64,000 nucleotides of DNA, from positions 184,728,001-184,792,000 of the forward strand of contig NC_060210.1 in assembly GCF_021130785.1 (NCBI RefSeq), written 5' to 3'. This document shows, piece by piece, positions 13,111 through 26,500 of the stretch. Below the pieces are notes generated by a model. That model was not told the origin of the DNA. It ran no database searches and saw only the letters and a program-made list of their open reading frames with translations. The stretch is from Homalodisca vitripennis (taxonomy: Eukaryota > Arthropoda > Insecta > Hemiptera > Cicadellidae). Made by a program: the position numbers and the translations under genes. The first letter of the stretch is position 1; every line of letters begins with the position of its first letter.

Positions 13111-15151
13111 CCGGCCTATAACAACATAGGAAGTTAAAATTATGTATTAATAAGTACTTCCATTCAATTAAATAATATTGATATTATTATAAGTTATACA
13201 ATTTTTCTTTACTACCATATTATGATAGCAATTACATAAATGAACAAACAGTTATTATTAAAAACTCGTTTTAAATGTATTTTAATTTTTTACTCTTATA
13301 GAGTTTTGAAAATACGACAAAAATTGTCATTTAGTTTAGTTAAACATTTATATCCCGTTTATATGTCTAATACTTTATACTAACTTTGGATTACTTAACA
13401 TTATAGTTTAAAAGTAGAACCATATCTACCATAGAGACCATGTGAAGAAACTAAACGTACACAAGTAATTAAAATATGATAAGATAAAAATTTATAACCC
13501 CGAATATTGTTTCCAAAAAATTCTAATAAGTTTTAGATACTTGTAAAAATGTATAAATTGGTGTATATTAATATATAATATGAGCACGAATACGATTTGC
13601 ATTAGTAGGATTTCGATAACACATTTACTTTGACATAGAGAAACTTATACGATATCATCTGAGGTTATCAGATGTAAAGAGGGCCAAAGAAGCACCAACT
13701 GTGTTTGATTTAATGAGCTCAGGGCAAGGTTCGCCCTTTCCGTGGCATCTGTTGTGTAACCAGCGGTTCACATAACGAGTCTGTTGATATTCTGTAACAG
13801 TCACTGCCAGACAGATCAATACCTGTTTGGGTTGATGGGATTGAAATGCGAGGTCAACAAAAGGATTTAAAGAATGAAACAATATTATTCCTAAGATCAA
13901 GATTTTCCAAGCCTGGCACACTTAACAACAGTGAGAAACGTAAATATACGTCATCTAATCGTCACCTACATATGCGTAATCAATACATGGATCCTTAAAG
14001 TGGTGCCTTTCAGTCTCTATCTAGTTATTTACCGCTGTTTTAAGTGAATTAAGCTATAAGAAATATAATCCAGGAATACAATTATCGTTTCATATTTGTA
14101 ACCGTTTCAATACCATTTACCCTGCACCATTCGACCTGCACCTTACTAGCGTAACCGACCTTGTAACCTACCTTGTATTAATTATGATTATGAATTAAAA
14201 TATTTCAAAAATCATATGTGCTGATTGTATTACAGAGAGACGAGGTGAGATAGACCTAATCCTGAGACTGAAACAATACACAAACACAGCAAACTGAGGT
14301 TAGGCCTTAATTTGCTAAATTGGTATCGAAATATAACAATTCAACCAAACAGCTAATAAACAATAAAGCAACTCAAATTAGGTTTCATTAGCATCAAAGC
14401 AACTGCAAACAATGTTTCAGACCACTTCAACTGCTCTGACATGTGGCAATTGCTGGCTAGTTACTTACAATTTCAACCCTCTATGTTTGCTGAGTTTACG
14501 ACACACAATATTGAGATCCATTGAGACAATAACAATCTATAAACAAAACTTCTCGATATATATTTAATTTCAATAAACATTGAATCACAAAAAGTACTTA
14601 CTCCGTCAGAACTCGGACCCAGATCTCTAACTTCTTATATATGTGTTTATATACATTAGCGTAAAATTGTGTCGAACAGGCATTGGAAAAAAATTAATGA
14701 AGAAATGCAAAGGCATTTATTGCAGAGGTATACATTGAAAGAAAAATATTTACTTCAACCACAAGAATTTATGAGGCCTTGCATTGAAACGGCCATGAGT
14801 TTTTCTCATAAGAACAATGTTAAGCCTCATGTACTTGATGATCTTAATTTTTATCTTAGTGTTATGTTATGATCATATTTTATGTAAATTAAAATAATAT
14901 TCAAAAAATATTATCTAGAAAGTCCTTTCCCTATAGAAAAAAAACGTTAGTGATTGGGCTCGAATAAGAAATAGTACATGTTCAAACCCTGCCTGAATCC
15001 TTCAAATTTTTTATCTCATAACTAACTGTCCCTCATTTTCTAGCTTGATCATATATTTGAACGCCTAAACATCTATTGAAAACAGTAGAATAAATTGAGT
15101 AATCTAATGGTATTTTTATTTATGTGCAAACAAATTATATTGAAAGCAATA

Positions 15152-15175
15152 AGGTAAAGCGAGGAGAGATTGCGC
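15152..15175 (+). repeat. Tigger-like element, left terminal inverted repeat
   Basis: These 24 bp begin AGGTAAAGCGAGG and are identical to the reverse complement of 18,064-18,087. The element boundary is fixed by the flanking TA at 15150-15151. The inner 14 bases are one copy of the subterminal motif. Confidence 0.93.
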
Positions 15176-15562
15176 ACAATTCAAAATATCTAAATAAAAC
15201 GAAAATTTTTAGTTGAATATACAATTTTTTTAGTGTTATATTTACATTGTATGGTTGTCTATTCTCTGTAATTTTTCCAGAATTTATATTATGTTAATAA
15301 CGAAATAATAAAAAAAATCGTTTAAAATGTGTTTTTGCGCAATCTCTCCTCGTAGGGTAGGTGAGTTTGCGCACATGGGTAGGAGAGATTGTTTATGGGG
15401 AATAACTACTGCAATTCACACTTTAAACATATTTAATTAATGTAAACTAATGAAACCTTCAAACTTGATGTAAGAAATTGAAAAATTAAACATTTTAACT
15501 TGGGCACATTTTAAAAACATTATTACATAATAGAGCATTAAAATCATTTTTTTTGACGTTTT

Positions 15563-17437
15563 TCACGGGCGTCCACAGTCAATGCACTTTCCTTCATAAA
15601 TTGTACAGCTCTCGTGCATCCATCTTCCACAGACCATGCACTTGATCCAGTCAGATGTCGAAGTTAGTCTCCTGATATAGTTCAAGACACTCTGTACACT
15701 CATCATCTTCATTATCGCTGACATGATCGGAAAGAAGTTCAATGTCTGCGTCATCTTCCTCAGATGTAGAAGATTGCTCAAACATCAACCGTTTCTTTGT
15801 TTTAAGTCCTTTTTTTTGTATCTTGCAAGATTTTGGTTGTTCTTTCCATGCAGGTTTCTTTATTTTCATCTGGTCGCTTTTTCTTGTTTGATGCTAACTC
15901 TTTTTTTATCTTGATTTTGGTTATGTTATTTGGATCTGTAACATTCATGGCACTTTGCTTCCTTTTTGATTTTGAAGGCTCCAAACTTTTAGGAATCGGT
16001 GAAAGTTTTTGTAAAAACTTTTGTTGGAGTTTCTACAGATGCGGCTGAACATTGTCTTGAGGTTGATGGTTGACAGATTGGAGGGATTAAATGATTTGAT
16101 TGAGATGATTGGATTGAAATAGGTGGTTCAGTGTTTTCAGATACTGGATTATTAAACTGATGTCAAGGTTGGTTGGAGTGTTGTGGGATCAGGAACAATC
16201 TGGTTTTACATCTTGGTCACAATGTAAAAGATATGCATAGTCTGGTATCACATCAATATTTAGAGGATGGATTCCTGTGGCACGGAAACGCAGCAACTCC
16301 AAGTTGAACAGTGGCAGCACGAGGCCAAGATAAATTCAATAGATGGCCAAAATCGTCCCTTGAAAATTTTGCCAGTACCACAACGAGATGTGACTAATTT
16401 GTTACAAGCATCTTTAAAATAAGTTTTCAAAGGCTTGAATACTACACGATCTAGGGGTTGTAGGTAGTGTGTGTAGTATGACTAGGCAGACATAAGATAA
16501 TGATGTCATTATCATAAGCCTTTTGCAACATATTGGGACAGTTCATGTGTGAGGCATGGCCATCTAAAATTAGCAAATGCTTTCCAGGAGACTTTCTTGG
16601 GATGAAGTGTTCAGAAATCCATTCCATGAACAGTTCACTATTTATGTACGCACTTTCTCTTCTCATTTTTTAAAACAGTTCCAGGGGGAGCATCTTTGAT
16701 ATATTGTGGTTTAGCGTAAAACTCCCCTTAAAAATACAAAAAGGTGGTAGGAACTGTCCCTCTGCATTGCAGCAGGCCATTAATAGTTTACAGTTTCTCC
16801 CTTTTCAGCACTTGTAACGACGTGAACGTCTTTGCTTCCTTTTTGGGCAATAACTTTTCCAGGCTCATTATTAAGCTGCACTCCTATTTCGTCGCAGTTC
16901 CAAATACAGTTGGGCTTATCTAAAAGGTTGTTTTCTTTTAAGGTGGAAGTGAGAAGATTGAAATAACTTTTTACTTCTTCCCTATTCATTCCTTCTGTTC
17001 TTGCTCTACTAATGCCTTGAGCTTTTCTCACACTTAAATTAGGATGTCGCCGCATGAATGACGAAAACCAAACTTTTCCAGCGGTTTTTATGGTCTTTGT
17101 TGAAGGTGTGTTTAATACCCAATGTTTCTGCTAAATTGTAAGCTAACATTCTAACATTCTTTTGTGTAGGTGCAAACCCTACAGATTGAAGTTTTATTAT
17201 GTGCAAAAGCCAATTTTTTCTCGGCTTCCAATCCTAGTTGGCCATCTCTGGACCCAAATTCCGTTTTGCAAAATCATTCTTCTTCATTCGATGTCTTAAT
17301 GTAGACTCTGGTATTTTAAACCTCTTGCTTGCTGCTCTTATTGATAATGATCCATTCTTTATTGCTGATACAGCTGATGATAGATCATCTTCTGTCCAGG
17401 ATCCTTTGTTTGTTTTCCTCTTGTACACGTTAGGCAT
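15563..17437 (-). pseudogene. Tigger/Jerky-type DDE transposase, frame-broken
   Basis: This encodes the transposase that would cut and paste the element. Reading on the minus strand from an ATG at 17,437, the first about 67 codons form a Psq/CENP-B-type helix-turn-helix (RAASKRFKIPESTLRHRMKK). A DDE catalytic domain follows, with IWNCDEIGVQ (first Asp at about 16,892), LLILDGHASH (second Asp at about 16,563) and CLPSHTTH. The third Asp, in LDR near 16,450, lies in a different frame from the preceding block. The C-terminus ends at 15,563 with a zinc-finger-like segment (CMVCGRWMHESC, CIDCG), as seen in some Jerky/Tigger transposases. At least four frame changes or stops separate the blocks. 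The gene is therefore either a pseudogene or has been damaged by assembly indels. Confidence 0.88.
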
Positions 17438-18063
17438 GTTAGCCTGTAAAAAATAAATAAATAATAGTCATCTTGGTAAATAATATGTTTTAATTTTTTT
17501 TTAAGTTGTTTTATTAATGGTAATATGCAATTCATATTAATAAAATAAATAAAGATTCATAATATACATTTAATGAATTTCTAACGAATATGTAGATTCA
17601 CAAATAGTTAATATTAATTATGAAATCCATGCGCAATGTCTCCTACCATTACATTAAATGGAATAAATGCGCAATCTCTCCTCAACATGAAATGCGCGTA
17701 CTGTCCTAAATCGGTAGGAGAGATTGCGCAGGCTTAAACTAAGATGGGCCGAAGCGAGATTTGACCAACCACTATCTGTACAGTTTGCCTATGTCATTAC
17801 CTCTCTAGAAAAAATGGTAAATACCGAATAATGTATCGTAGCATCGTACTGATTAAATTTCATGCATCCTGCAGACAAAATTCAGCCACTTACCTTTGAA
17901 ATGAAAGTTGTAGGTTTAATATATATCACTAATAAACAGACTTAGCGTCTTGAACTTTTGACAGAAACACTCAACTAATGAAGCGGATCGAGGCACTGAG
18001 GGACGCTGCGCGCGCACCCAACTCCAACCAGCTGGAACAAAGAGGGGCGCAATCTCTCCTACC

Positions 18064-18087
18064 GCGCAATCTCTCCTCGCTTTACCT
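18064..18087 (-). repeat. Tigger-like element, right terminal inverted repeat
   Basis: These 24 bp are perfectly complementary to the left end and are followed by TA at 18,088. A second copy of the 14-bp motif sits immediately inside at 18,047-18,060, so the right end carries two binding-site-like motifs in tandem where the left end carries one. Confidence 0.93.
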
Positions 18088-19949
18088 TAAAAAGTAATGT
18101 TATTTCTAAAGAGTAAATTAATTACTTCGAATGGCGGCTACAACATGAGTACTTTAACCAAATGAGTTTATTGGACTTTTCAATGGTGCAATATAGAAAG
18201 AGAGAGAGCAATAAAACGAAATAACAACTGTTTATTAGATTACGGTTATCCCTAGCAACAATGTTATAATTGAATAGCAATGCGTATATTCTCTGTTATT
18301 ATACAACTATCGACGAGTTACTGATCCAAATATTTAAAAATTATTACATTAAAAGAATAAATTTAACTGCATTACAACTACAGGTGTGTATAAACACATC
18401 AATAAATATTATTATAAAATATTGTTAACTTAACCTGTACAATTTACATATCCGAACTAAAGGGTTCTATGTTAAATGCAATTTTTATCTTTAATTTCAT
18501 TTTAATTAAAATCTTAATCTAGTATTTATGTTATGTAATTTACTTTTCAATCTTTTCTGTCTAAGTCCTTCAAAACTGATGTTCCACGATGAGCAGACAG
18601 AAGCAATTAAAATGTGTTTTGGTTCCTCTCCTAATAATGTAGAAAATTCGAAATACTCTAATACTGGATTTTATAACATGCTAATTTATTAGTATCAAAG
18701 TTTTCAGCAGCAAATAAATAACATATAATAGATAACATCTACCGCTCTGTGCTGTTGTTTATAGTGGATATAGTACTTTATTGAGGGTTTTAGACTACAG
18801 AATGATCCAAAGTTATCTTCACAAATGTATCTCTATCACATATTTACCTCCAAAACTCTACTCATGTCACTATTTTCGGCATATATAAGTTAATTGAGCT
18901 ACTATTTGCAGACCAAGTCTGAATGGCATTACAATCTAAGTAGATATTACAAAAGAGTTGTAAATATTCCGTCTTAATGAATAATAACTTGGATTTAGTA
19001 GTATACTATGAATTTTTAAATTGAATTTTTATCTATACTATCCATCATTATTAACCTTACGGTAGAGGATTAAGATTAATTTAGAAAGTAAAAAAACTCA
19101 AATAACATTTGTTGTCTAGAATAGAAATGAATCATTCCGAATTAAAAATTAGATGGTAATTATAATGCATTATACGCATTATTTAAAGCCAGTATAGAAT
19201 CAGACCCATAAACCTCACTTATACCTTTTAAGTATGAAAGTATGTTGCGGTATTGTGCAAGAAATACCCTTGAGTGGAAGCCTTGCAAGTTGTATCCATA
19301 ATGGATGTTAGAGAACAAGCTGTTGTCTACAAACTAGGACATCCACTCCCAACCAGTAACTACTCCGTCTTCGTTTATAGCCATGTCTGACATGGTGCAA
19401 ATTACTGATGTGAAGGGCCAAAGAATACGAATTGGGCATGTAGAAACAAAAAATTATTATTGATAATTCTACCAGAATCAGAATTATTCCCACACAAAAA
19501 ATATTTTCCTATAGTGAGATGAGTTATATTGCTTTTTATGAAGGTTGTGTCGTTCAAATAACGTATAAGTTACAGGTTTATATTAGGCCTGACAACTGTA
19601 GAGTGAAATATATTAAGATTATGAAACAATTGATGACTGATATTGGAATGGAATTATTTTTCAAGATAATCGTCTAAACTATACCTTATAGATGTATAAA
19701 AAAGTGACGGGCAACTTTGAGCACCATGAGTACTATAATGCATGATAAGTGATAATGATAGTGAGGGAGAATTTAAACATGATTCAGATTCTTTTTAGTG
19801 TATAGTAGGTAATGTGCTAAATACAAATCAGTTCTCCCATTTATAGATAACAATGGAATTTAGATTACATGGTTTCTAAGTTACATGTTCAATTACCATG
19901 AGATCTTACTCAGTTCGTTTATAAATTTGTTTATCCTGGGACGAATGGT

Positions 19950-20170
19950 TACCCATTATAAATATGTAAAATTATTTTCTTACTCAGCCAAATTCCACGT
20001 ACTGATATGTACCATCATCGAACTCTTTTCTTATATAGAAAGGAAACTCATGCAAAATTTGTAAGTCTATATGTGTTTTCGTTTTCTAAAAATCGTGCCG
20101 ACAGACGGACAGAAGCAGCAATTTTTTCCAGTCTGTCGAGTGGAACGCTTCGCTAATGCTCAGTCAACAA
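19950..20170. repeat. Dispersed repeat family A copy
   Basis: A well-preserved copy. It contains CATCATCGAACTC, CATGCAAAATTTGTAAGTCTA, CGACAGACGGACAGAAG, TTTTTTCCAGTCTGTCGAG and CTTCGCTAATGCTCAGTCAA in the order shared with the other copies. A truncated 3' part of the same family follows at about 20,280-20,355. Confidence 0.6.
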
Positions 20171-21105
20171 ATATAATATGATACATGTAAAAATAATAAT
20201 TTATATAGACGTAGAGGAATGGATTTAACTTTATGTAATAAACTTTTTAAACCAGATAGGCCAGTTCTTTCTCCAGGTATCGTATGAAAAACTGACAGAG
20301 TGAATGACATTTTTCCAGCCCCTGAGAAAATCGCCTATCGAAGTGTCTCAGACTCAGAGAAGGGAAACACAACATCGGCGGAATGGATGTGACGGACATT
20401 CATATTCGTAATTATCAGGTGGAATCTGTTATAAATCCATTGGCAGAGATAGATAAAGACTTAACAAAAAAATGCTTATTAGTAAAGCGTATTAAGTAAC
20501 AGAACATTCGTACTCCATATAATATTAGTACAAAGAATCTTCCTCATTACAATCCTTATTTAAAATATGATCTTCAATACACAATGACGAGTAATGCTAT
20601 TCAATATTATATATTTGCTATTCACTTACAGATTTTATACTGTATACAATTGTAAACGTAATCAGATAATGGTAATCATACTTCACCTTGATTTGATATT
20701 GTATATTGTATTTTGTATTGTAGGTCTCTCTGATGTCGAAACGATGTAAAGGTTCGTTTTGAGCTTCTTTTTCGCCTAATTATTTCAATCCCTTCAGGCG
20801 ATCATGACTGTCAAGTCTGACATCATCAGATACCATATGCTCCTGTAAAAAGACTGGAGCTAAAGCCAACATTCAAATTGAATATATCCCTCCTACCATA
20901 CCTACATTTTGTGTTCATGTTATACTGTTAACACCTCATTTATGACGCGAAATATTTTTTAATATATAGAAGTATTCCTGATGTGAATAAAGCTCTGGTT
21001 ATGATATCGGTTCTAAAATGTATAAACCACGTTTATATGTGTATAAAACAGCAATCGCATAACATGCAAGGTCACGTCTAATACAACATACAATATTCCA
21101 GCTCC

Positions 21106-21141
21106 AATATTCCCGCCAATAATCTCCAGTCTGTGACGTCA
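21106..21141. promoter_or_regulatory. Possible E2F-like and CRE sites
   Basis: TTCCCGCCAA at about 21,109 matches the E2F consensus. About 25 bp later there is a perfect 8-bp CRE palindrome, TGACGTCA, at 21,134-21,141. A nuclear-receptor half-site-like AAGGTCA lies upstream near 21,070. No transcript is recognised nearby. Short motifs of this kind can occur by chance, so this is only a candidate. Confidence 0.2.
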
Positions 21142-23388
21142 CATTTCCCTTACATTCTGCTAAGTAGTTCGTCTCTATTCACATTTTACCCAAGCAGGTT
21201 TTAATACTTGTGAGCTGATTCTGGAAACTCATATCGCTATTTTGTGAAGGAACTACTTACAGTTGCATAAACTACATCCCGTAGAGTCCTGTATCAGGTT
21301 TTCAGAACTAACTCATTAAGTCTACTAGAACTTACTTATTCAGTATTCTTTTATTTAAATTTAAACTTGTCAGCAGAGAAGTTACTGAAAAGTAAAGGAT
21401 TAAAACTGTTTGAATTATTTAATTCGATAATAGTGTAAATATACGAACGCACAAAATCAAATATTGCGAGTGCTTTACAGTCTTCTAAGCAGTTAGTGAG
21501 TATGATTGTACAAATGTTGCTTTTTAAAAGCGATTAAACTGGAAGCAATGAGGCCACAGTCCATCAGAGGTTTCCATTTGTAAAATAAATTAAACCTAAG
21601 AAGGGACTGGAAAGGACTTATTACTCGGTACGCCAATACATTGGAATTGTGGAATACCAGCTCTTAGTTATGAATAAGAATCACGGGAACCTTAATTTAT
21701 TGCTGTTGCAATTTTGTTTCCCAGTAAATGAAGTATGTTACTGTTATATTTTTGTTATATATTAAATTTAATTTTAAATAAAATTCGTGTGGGAAGTACA
21801 ATTAAACAAAGCATAAGCTGTTAAGTAAAAGAACAAGACGGCAATGTTCCGTTAACAGAATTTTCAGAAGATCTATGTCATTGTCAGGCAAAGTTTATGA
21901 CAGAAACATACTACCTTAACTTCACGTATTGGTCAATTTGGATTTTCAGTTCAATGTCTAAGAAAACCACTATTAATATCTTCCGAGGAACATAATGAGT
22001 GATAAATTAATCCAAAATTGTGAAATCAGTTCTCTCAGACATAATAAGTGGGATGGGAAAGGAATATATAAGTTAAAGGTAAAATAACCTATACTCTGCC
22101 TAGTGTACCTAATAATGAGTACACTTGATATAAAGGTCATCATTTTTTGGCTATATTTTTTTGAATTGGGAGTGATTCAAATTTCTGATTAAAAAAGGGC
22201 GTCAACAGAAGTGACATCAGAATCTCAGTAACGAAACTATGGTGGGAAGGGTTGATTCAATGTGAACTGAACCTAACTCAACATTGACAAAGAATATCAG
22301 TTAGGCGGAGAAGAATGTAATCTACCACGCATCATTGTATAAAATACCAAATGCTATTACATAATTAATGGAGCTTTCAACACTGATTGCAGCTTTAGAT
22401 AGTAACAAGACTTGTCATTTTAGATACAGGGATTTTTAAACATTGCAAATGGAATATATTATAGCTGAACATACTTTTTAGAAATCTATGTACATTTTAA
22501 AATACACATAGTATAAATTTCTCAATTTTTTATTTATGGTATCTAAATTAACTTATTAATCAGTCTTCTCGACAGTTCTTGAATGATTGTATAAACCATT
22601 TATGGGCGTAGGGAGGGGATGAAACATAATATTTACTCTTTAAATTTGGAACAGATACTTATTGGACATATTTTATTGACTTTATGTTTCCCAGGGTGAC
22701 TAAGAACCTGCTGTATAAGTGAACAACAGTTTAGTTTTATACGTTTTAGTAACAGTTTCTATTCTAACGTACTTTTATATTTATTTTATTTTACCTTTAA
22801 TTTTTTTATGAGTATTCTATGCATCAATCCTATTATGTGACAACTTTAAGAAGACTTAAATATTAAAAATGAATAAGATCTTAAGGGCAGTGCCAACGCC
22901 ATAAGACCGTTGTGATAAGTGTATGTCATATAGGACAAAACTTTTTAGGTACAGAGATATAGAGTTTCTTTTATTTAAAAGTGGAGCTCATAATCTATTT
23001 CCTCCTTTCACAAGATTTTGGGGTAGTGACAAAAAGAATCTGTGTTCATAACTTTCAGTCAAAATTATTTTGTTTTTTCTCAGCATTAATTAAACTATCT
23101 TTTAATCCTCAAGTAACTACTTTACATTTTTGGACCTACCCTGAACCATCATGTTTTACTAAATAATTTCATTTTTTTTTTTTTTAATGTCTTTCTTGGG
23201 TCCAAGTTAGATTGTCTAGAAGACTTGTTGGGATTTTTAGGTGCTAGCCATATTATCAATAATTCAGGGTTTTAAAACAGGCCAGAATCTAACAGAACAC
23301 ATATTTGATTTCAAGCAGTGTAACCAATATAAGAGTTAATAACATTAAGGATTATTATGAGTAGTACTATAACAAGGGTAACTATATA

Positions 23389-23588
23389 TACAGGGTGATG
23401 CAACGTATAGACATATGTGAGCAAACTACATCATTTTTAGATTCTCCGTTAAATTTTCAATTTGAAAAAGTCATCGGTGCAAACGGTAAGAAAAGAAATT
23501 AAGCTTCAGGTCGATTCAAATGGCAAAGTTGCTAAGTTTCAGAAAAACTGAAATATCATTGAACCCTATCTTTTTACTACACCCTGTA
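23389..23588. mobile_element. Possible 200-bp inverted-repeat (MITE-like) element
   Basis: TACAGGGTG at 23,389 and its exact reverse complement CACCCTGTA at 23,580-23,588 bound a 200-bp segment with no reading frame. A similar TACAGGGTG start occurs alone at about 61,343. The inverted repeat is only 9 bp and no target duplication is visible, so the assignment is weak. Confidence 0.25.
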
Positions 23589-26500
23589 CCCAATAATGTG
23601 TCAAGTGATATTAAAAACTTTGCCGTTTAATAGGCTTTAAAATGGTATGCCATATGACCAACTACTAAAGAGAGAAAGGTGACAAGATTTTATTCGGCAC
23701 ACTCTTGTGTTTTAGTGCCCTCTCTTGCACATCAGACATTTTCCCGAGATGTATTTCATCCATAGAGTTAATTTTTGTATGAAAATTCATTTCTTCATAT
23801 ACAAGAATGTGTTTTATCATGGTGCATGTACAACCATGGAATTTAACTGAGCGTAATTATTTGTTTTTCTTTCCATGTAGTTATATGTCTGTATATATGC
23901 CCTCCAAAGTGTGAAATAAGTTATAGGTATGAAATTTTGCATGCAATCACAGTGAACCTGTTATGATACACGGGGTGGGAGGAAAGGGGAGGATTCGGGA
24001 ATATCCAGATAATATTGTTTTTTTTTCTATGGCACGCGTAAACTAAAGAACCGATTTTTGAAATTTTACATGGACATTCTCAAGGTTCCTGAGTTGAATA
24101 TAGGCCTATTCTTAAATCTAAAATACCTCCGAGCTACGCCTCTCTGTTCTTTAAAAAAACAACAAATCCCATATTGGTCTCTAAAGACATGTAATTTTAA
24201 TTTAACAAGTCTATCAAATATAATCAACTGTTCTGTGTAACATTGCTTATTATTTTCAATTTGTTTACATTTATGGTACGCAAGTTGTCTGAAGTTTAGC
24301 CTTAGTTTACAGTGACTTGTTTTATACTTCAGTTCTAATCTACCATGGAAAATGTCCTAAAGATAAAGAAGAGAATTTGAATCCAAAAACTGTCTTTGAA
24401 GCAGTCCACAATAAATATGCTGGATGAAATATCGCTAGAATGCGCCAATTCCAGCTCCAAAAGTTCTAAAGTTAAAAAAGTAATACTTCATGTAGATTAA
24501 CGAAATAGTCTTATATGTATCTTTTGTTACCCATATTGCATATATTTATATCAATATCGTACAGCACACAAAAAGGAACGAGGCAATTCCTTCTACGTTC
24601 TTTGTATAACAATAATAATATAAAAGACGTACAAGCATTTCTGAGCCAGTATTCACATAAACGATATGTTATGTTCTTGTACTCAGGATATTAGATGATA
24701 TTTGAAGAAGTTTTCTGCATCCTGTGTTATAGCGAAAGTAAAGGAAATAAATGTTGATTCACCCTTTTACTTTGTTGCAAAGCATACACAATACACAGAG
24801 GATATTAATACAAAGAGATGAGAATACACGAGGATTTTACAAAGCTATTTGTGTATACAAACGTTACGTTCAGGCAATAAAGGAAGTAAGATTTCTAATT
24901 CTATGTTATTATTTACCAAAACTACCACAGGACAGTAAATATGATCAAATACTGGGCCAAACCTAGCTTTAAGTAGAGTTTCGGGAAGGGAAGTTGTCAC
25001 ACCCTACGTTCGAAACCTTCGACCCCTTCAGCCAATGAGTAAGCAGGAAACCATTTAATAACAGAAAACAACAATTATAAATAATAAGTACAAAAATAAT
25101 GTCTGAAATCTCAATCATTCATAAATATCCGTCCATACTGCTTCAAGAAATAGATATTTAACTTGAACCACAAAAAAGCCATTTCCTTATATTACTAGCA
25201 GAATTTGTAATACGGTGGTGGCATGTTATTTCCGCAGTATATTTAATTGAACCTGTACTTATTACAACTTTAGCTCAGAACCGGAAGTAAACGTCTCGTG
25301 TTATTTTGAGAGGACCCCAGAGAATGTTCTATGGTATTTCTTGGCCATTTACTCACTACTGCACTTCTTAGAATGCCGTAAATGTACTTCTGGTAGCCTG
25401 GAACATTCATATTGTTTACCGTATTGATTAATAACAATTCTTTGACTAAATTTATTGATTTATTTATACCTTATATTCAATTTTAAGAATGAATTCAATA
25501 ATCACTAGTATACAGTATTTAACCGAAAACCAGCTAGTAAGTTAAGATTCAATAAACGTAGTACTCGTACACGCACCACAACAATGGTATACAAATCACC
25601 ATTTCAATGCATAATAATTTTCACACTTAATAAAATTTGCACACTTGACTATTATTCTCATTCTTATAGGAAATGACTCCTAATAATGTAGGTTCTACAC
25701 AGCAATTATAAAGCAAATTAGCCGTCGTTTGTGGTAAATCTTTATAAATGCGCTGGAAAAGGTATTTAAGGTTACTAGTTTTTCCCGAGTTCTCTGGCAA
25801 GGATATAAATAGTTATAATTAAAAAATAATTTTTTCAAATGTTTAATTTTCTATGGCGTCAAAAGCCCCTTTTTGGAACACATATACTTGTCTCAATTTC
25901 CAACAGGATATATAATTATAATCACATATAACTCTTACATACATCATGTAACAGAATAACGTCAAAGTGGAGAAAAAATATGAACATAAGCCTATTAAAC
26001 TGTAAGACTAAAGTCGGAGAGAACATTGCTGTCATTCATAACTCAAGTTAAGAAAACAAAGGATTTAGTGAGCTGTAGTCGAGAGTATTCCAGTACCAGG
26101 AATGACTCATTCACAATTTCACCAATCCGACAATTCATTACTACAAGATGGTGTCCTGGGTCAAAAATAGTCTATGGGTAAATTCATATTCACCTTATTG
26201 AAACATATATGAACATACATCATTACCTGGCATCTTTTATTGCGATTTAGGTGCTAATGAATCCGCCAATATCGGGTTCGTTGTATATCGATGGAAAGTA
26301 AATCCGAACTAAACATATCCGAAGACTCCCGTCCTAATACATCTTATGCAGATATGCTATTTCTGGGAAGTATGTTTGATATTAAGCAGAAAACCATTGC
26401 CAATCAACAAGATTGTTTAATCCTTTTAACATCTTATTGAGCAATTGTATGGGCTTTCTATTGATGCAATAAGGTATTGCCTCACAAAGAGCATTTTTTT

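Larger units (their letters stand above)
10096..15149. other. AT-rich intergenic DNA with repeat fragments
   Basis: This segment holds two copies of a dispersed repeat (listed separately) and otherwise AT-rich sequence. Short frames at 11,698-11,907, 13,655-13,921 and 14,669-14,872 have no recognisable domain and are not called. Around 12,410-12,480 there is a block with GAAGGTGGGAGAATGCCACACC that looks like a mobile-element fragment, but no second copy was found in this window. Confidence 0.5.
15152..18087 (-). mobile_element. pogo/Tigger-like DNA transposon, 2.9 kb
   Basis: The element is 2,936 bp long and flanked by TA on both sides (15150-15151 and 18088-18089), the target duplication of Tc1/mariner/pogo elements. 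Its ends are 24-bp perfect inverted repeats. The GCGCAATCTCTCCT motif found in the inverted repeats recurs inside both ends: plus orientation at 15,337, 17,631 (one mismatch), 17,669, 18,047 and 18,064; reverse orientation at 15,162, 17,716 and, truncated, at 15,381. Such subterminal repeats are usually transposase-binding sites. One minus-strand transposase gene fills the interior and is broken by frameshifts, so this copy is probably not autonomous. The perfect inverted repeats argue that it is not very old. Confidence 0.92.

Noticed and set aside
13655..13921. 88-codon minus-strand frame with a possible signal peptide
   Set aside because: The C-terminal part looks like translated repeat sequence and no domain is recognised.
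14669..14872. 67-codon plus-strand frame of protein-like composition just left of the Tigger-like element
   Set aside because: No known domain, no splice context, and it stops before the element. Not enough to call a gene.
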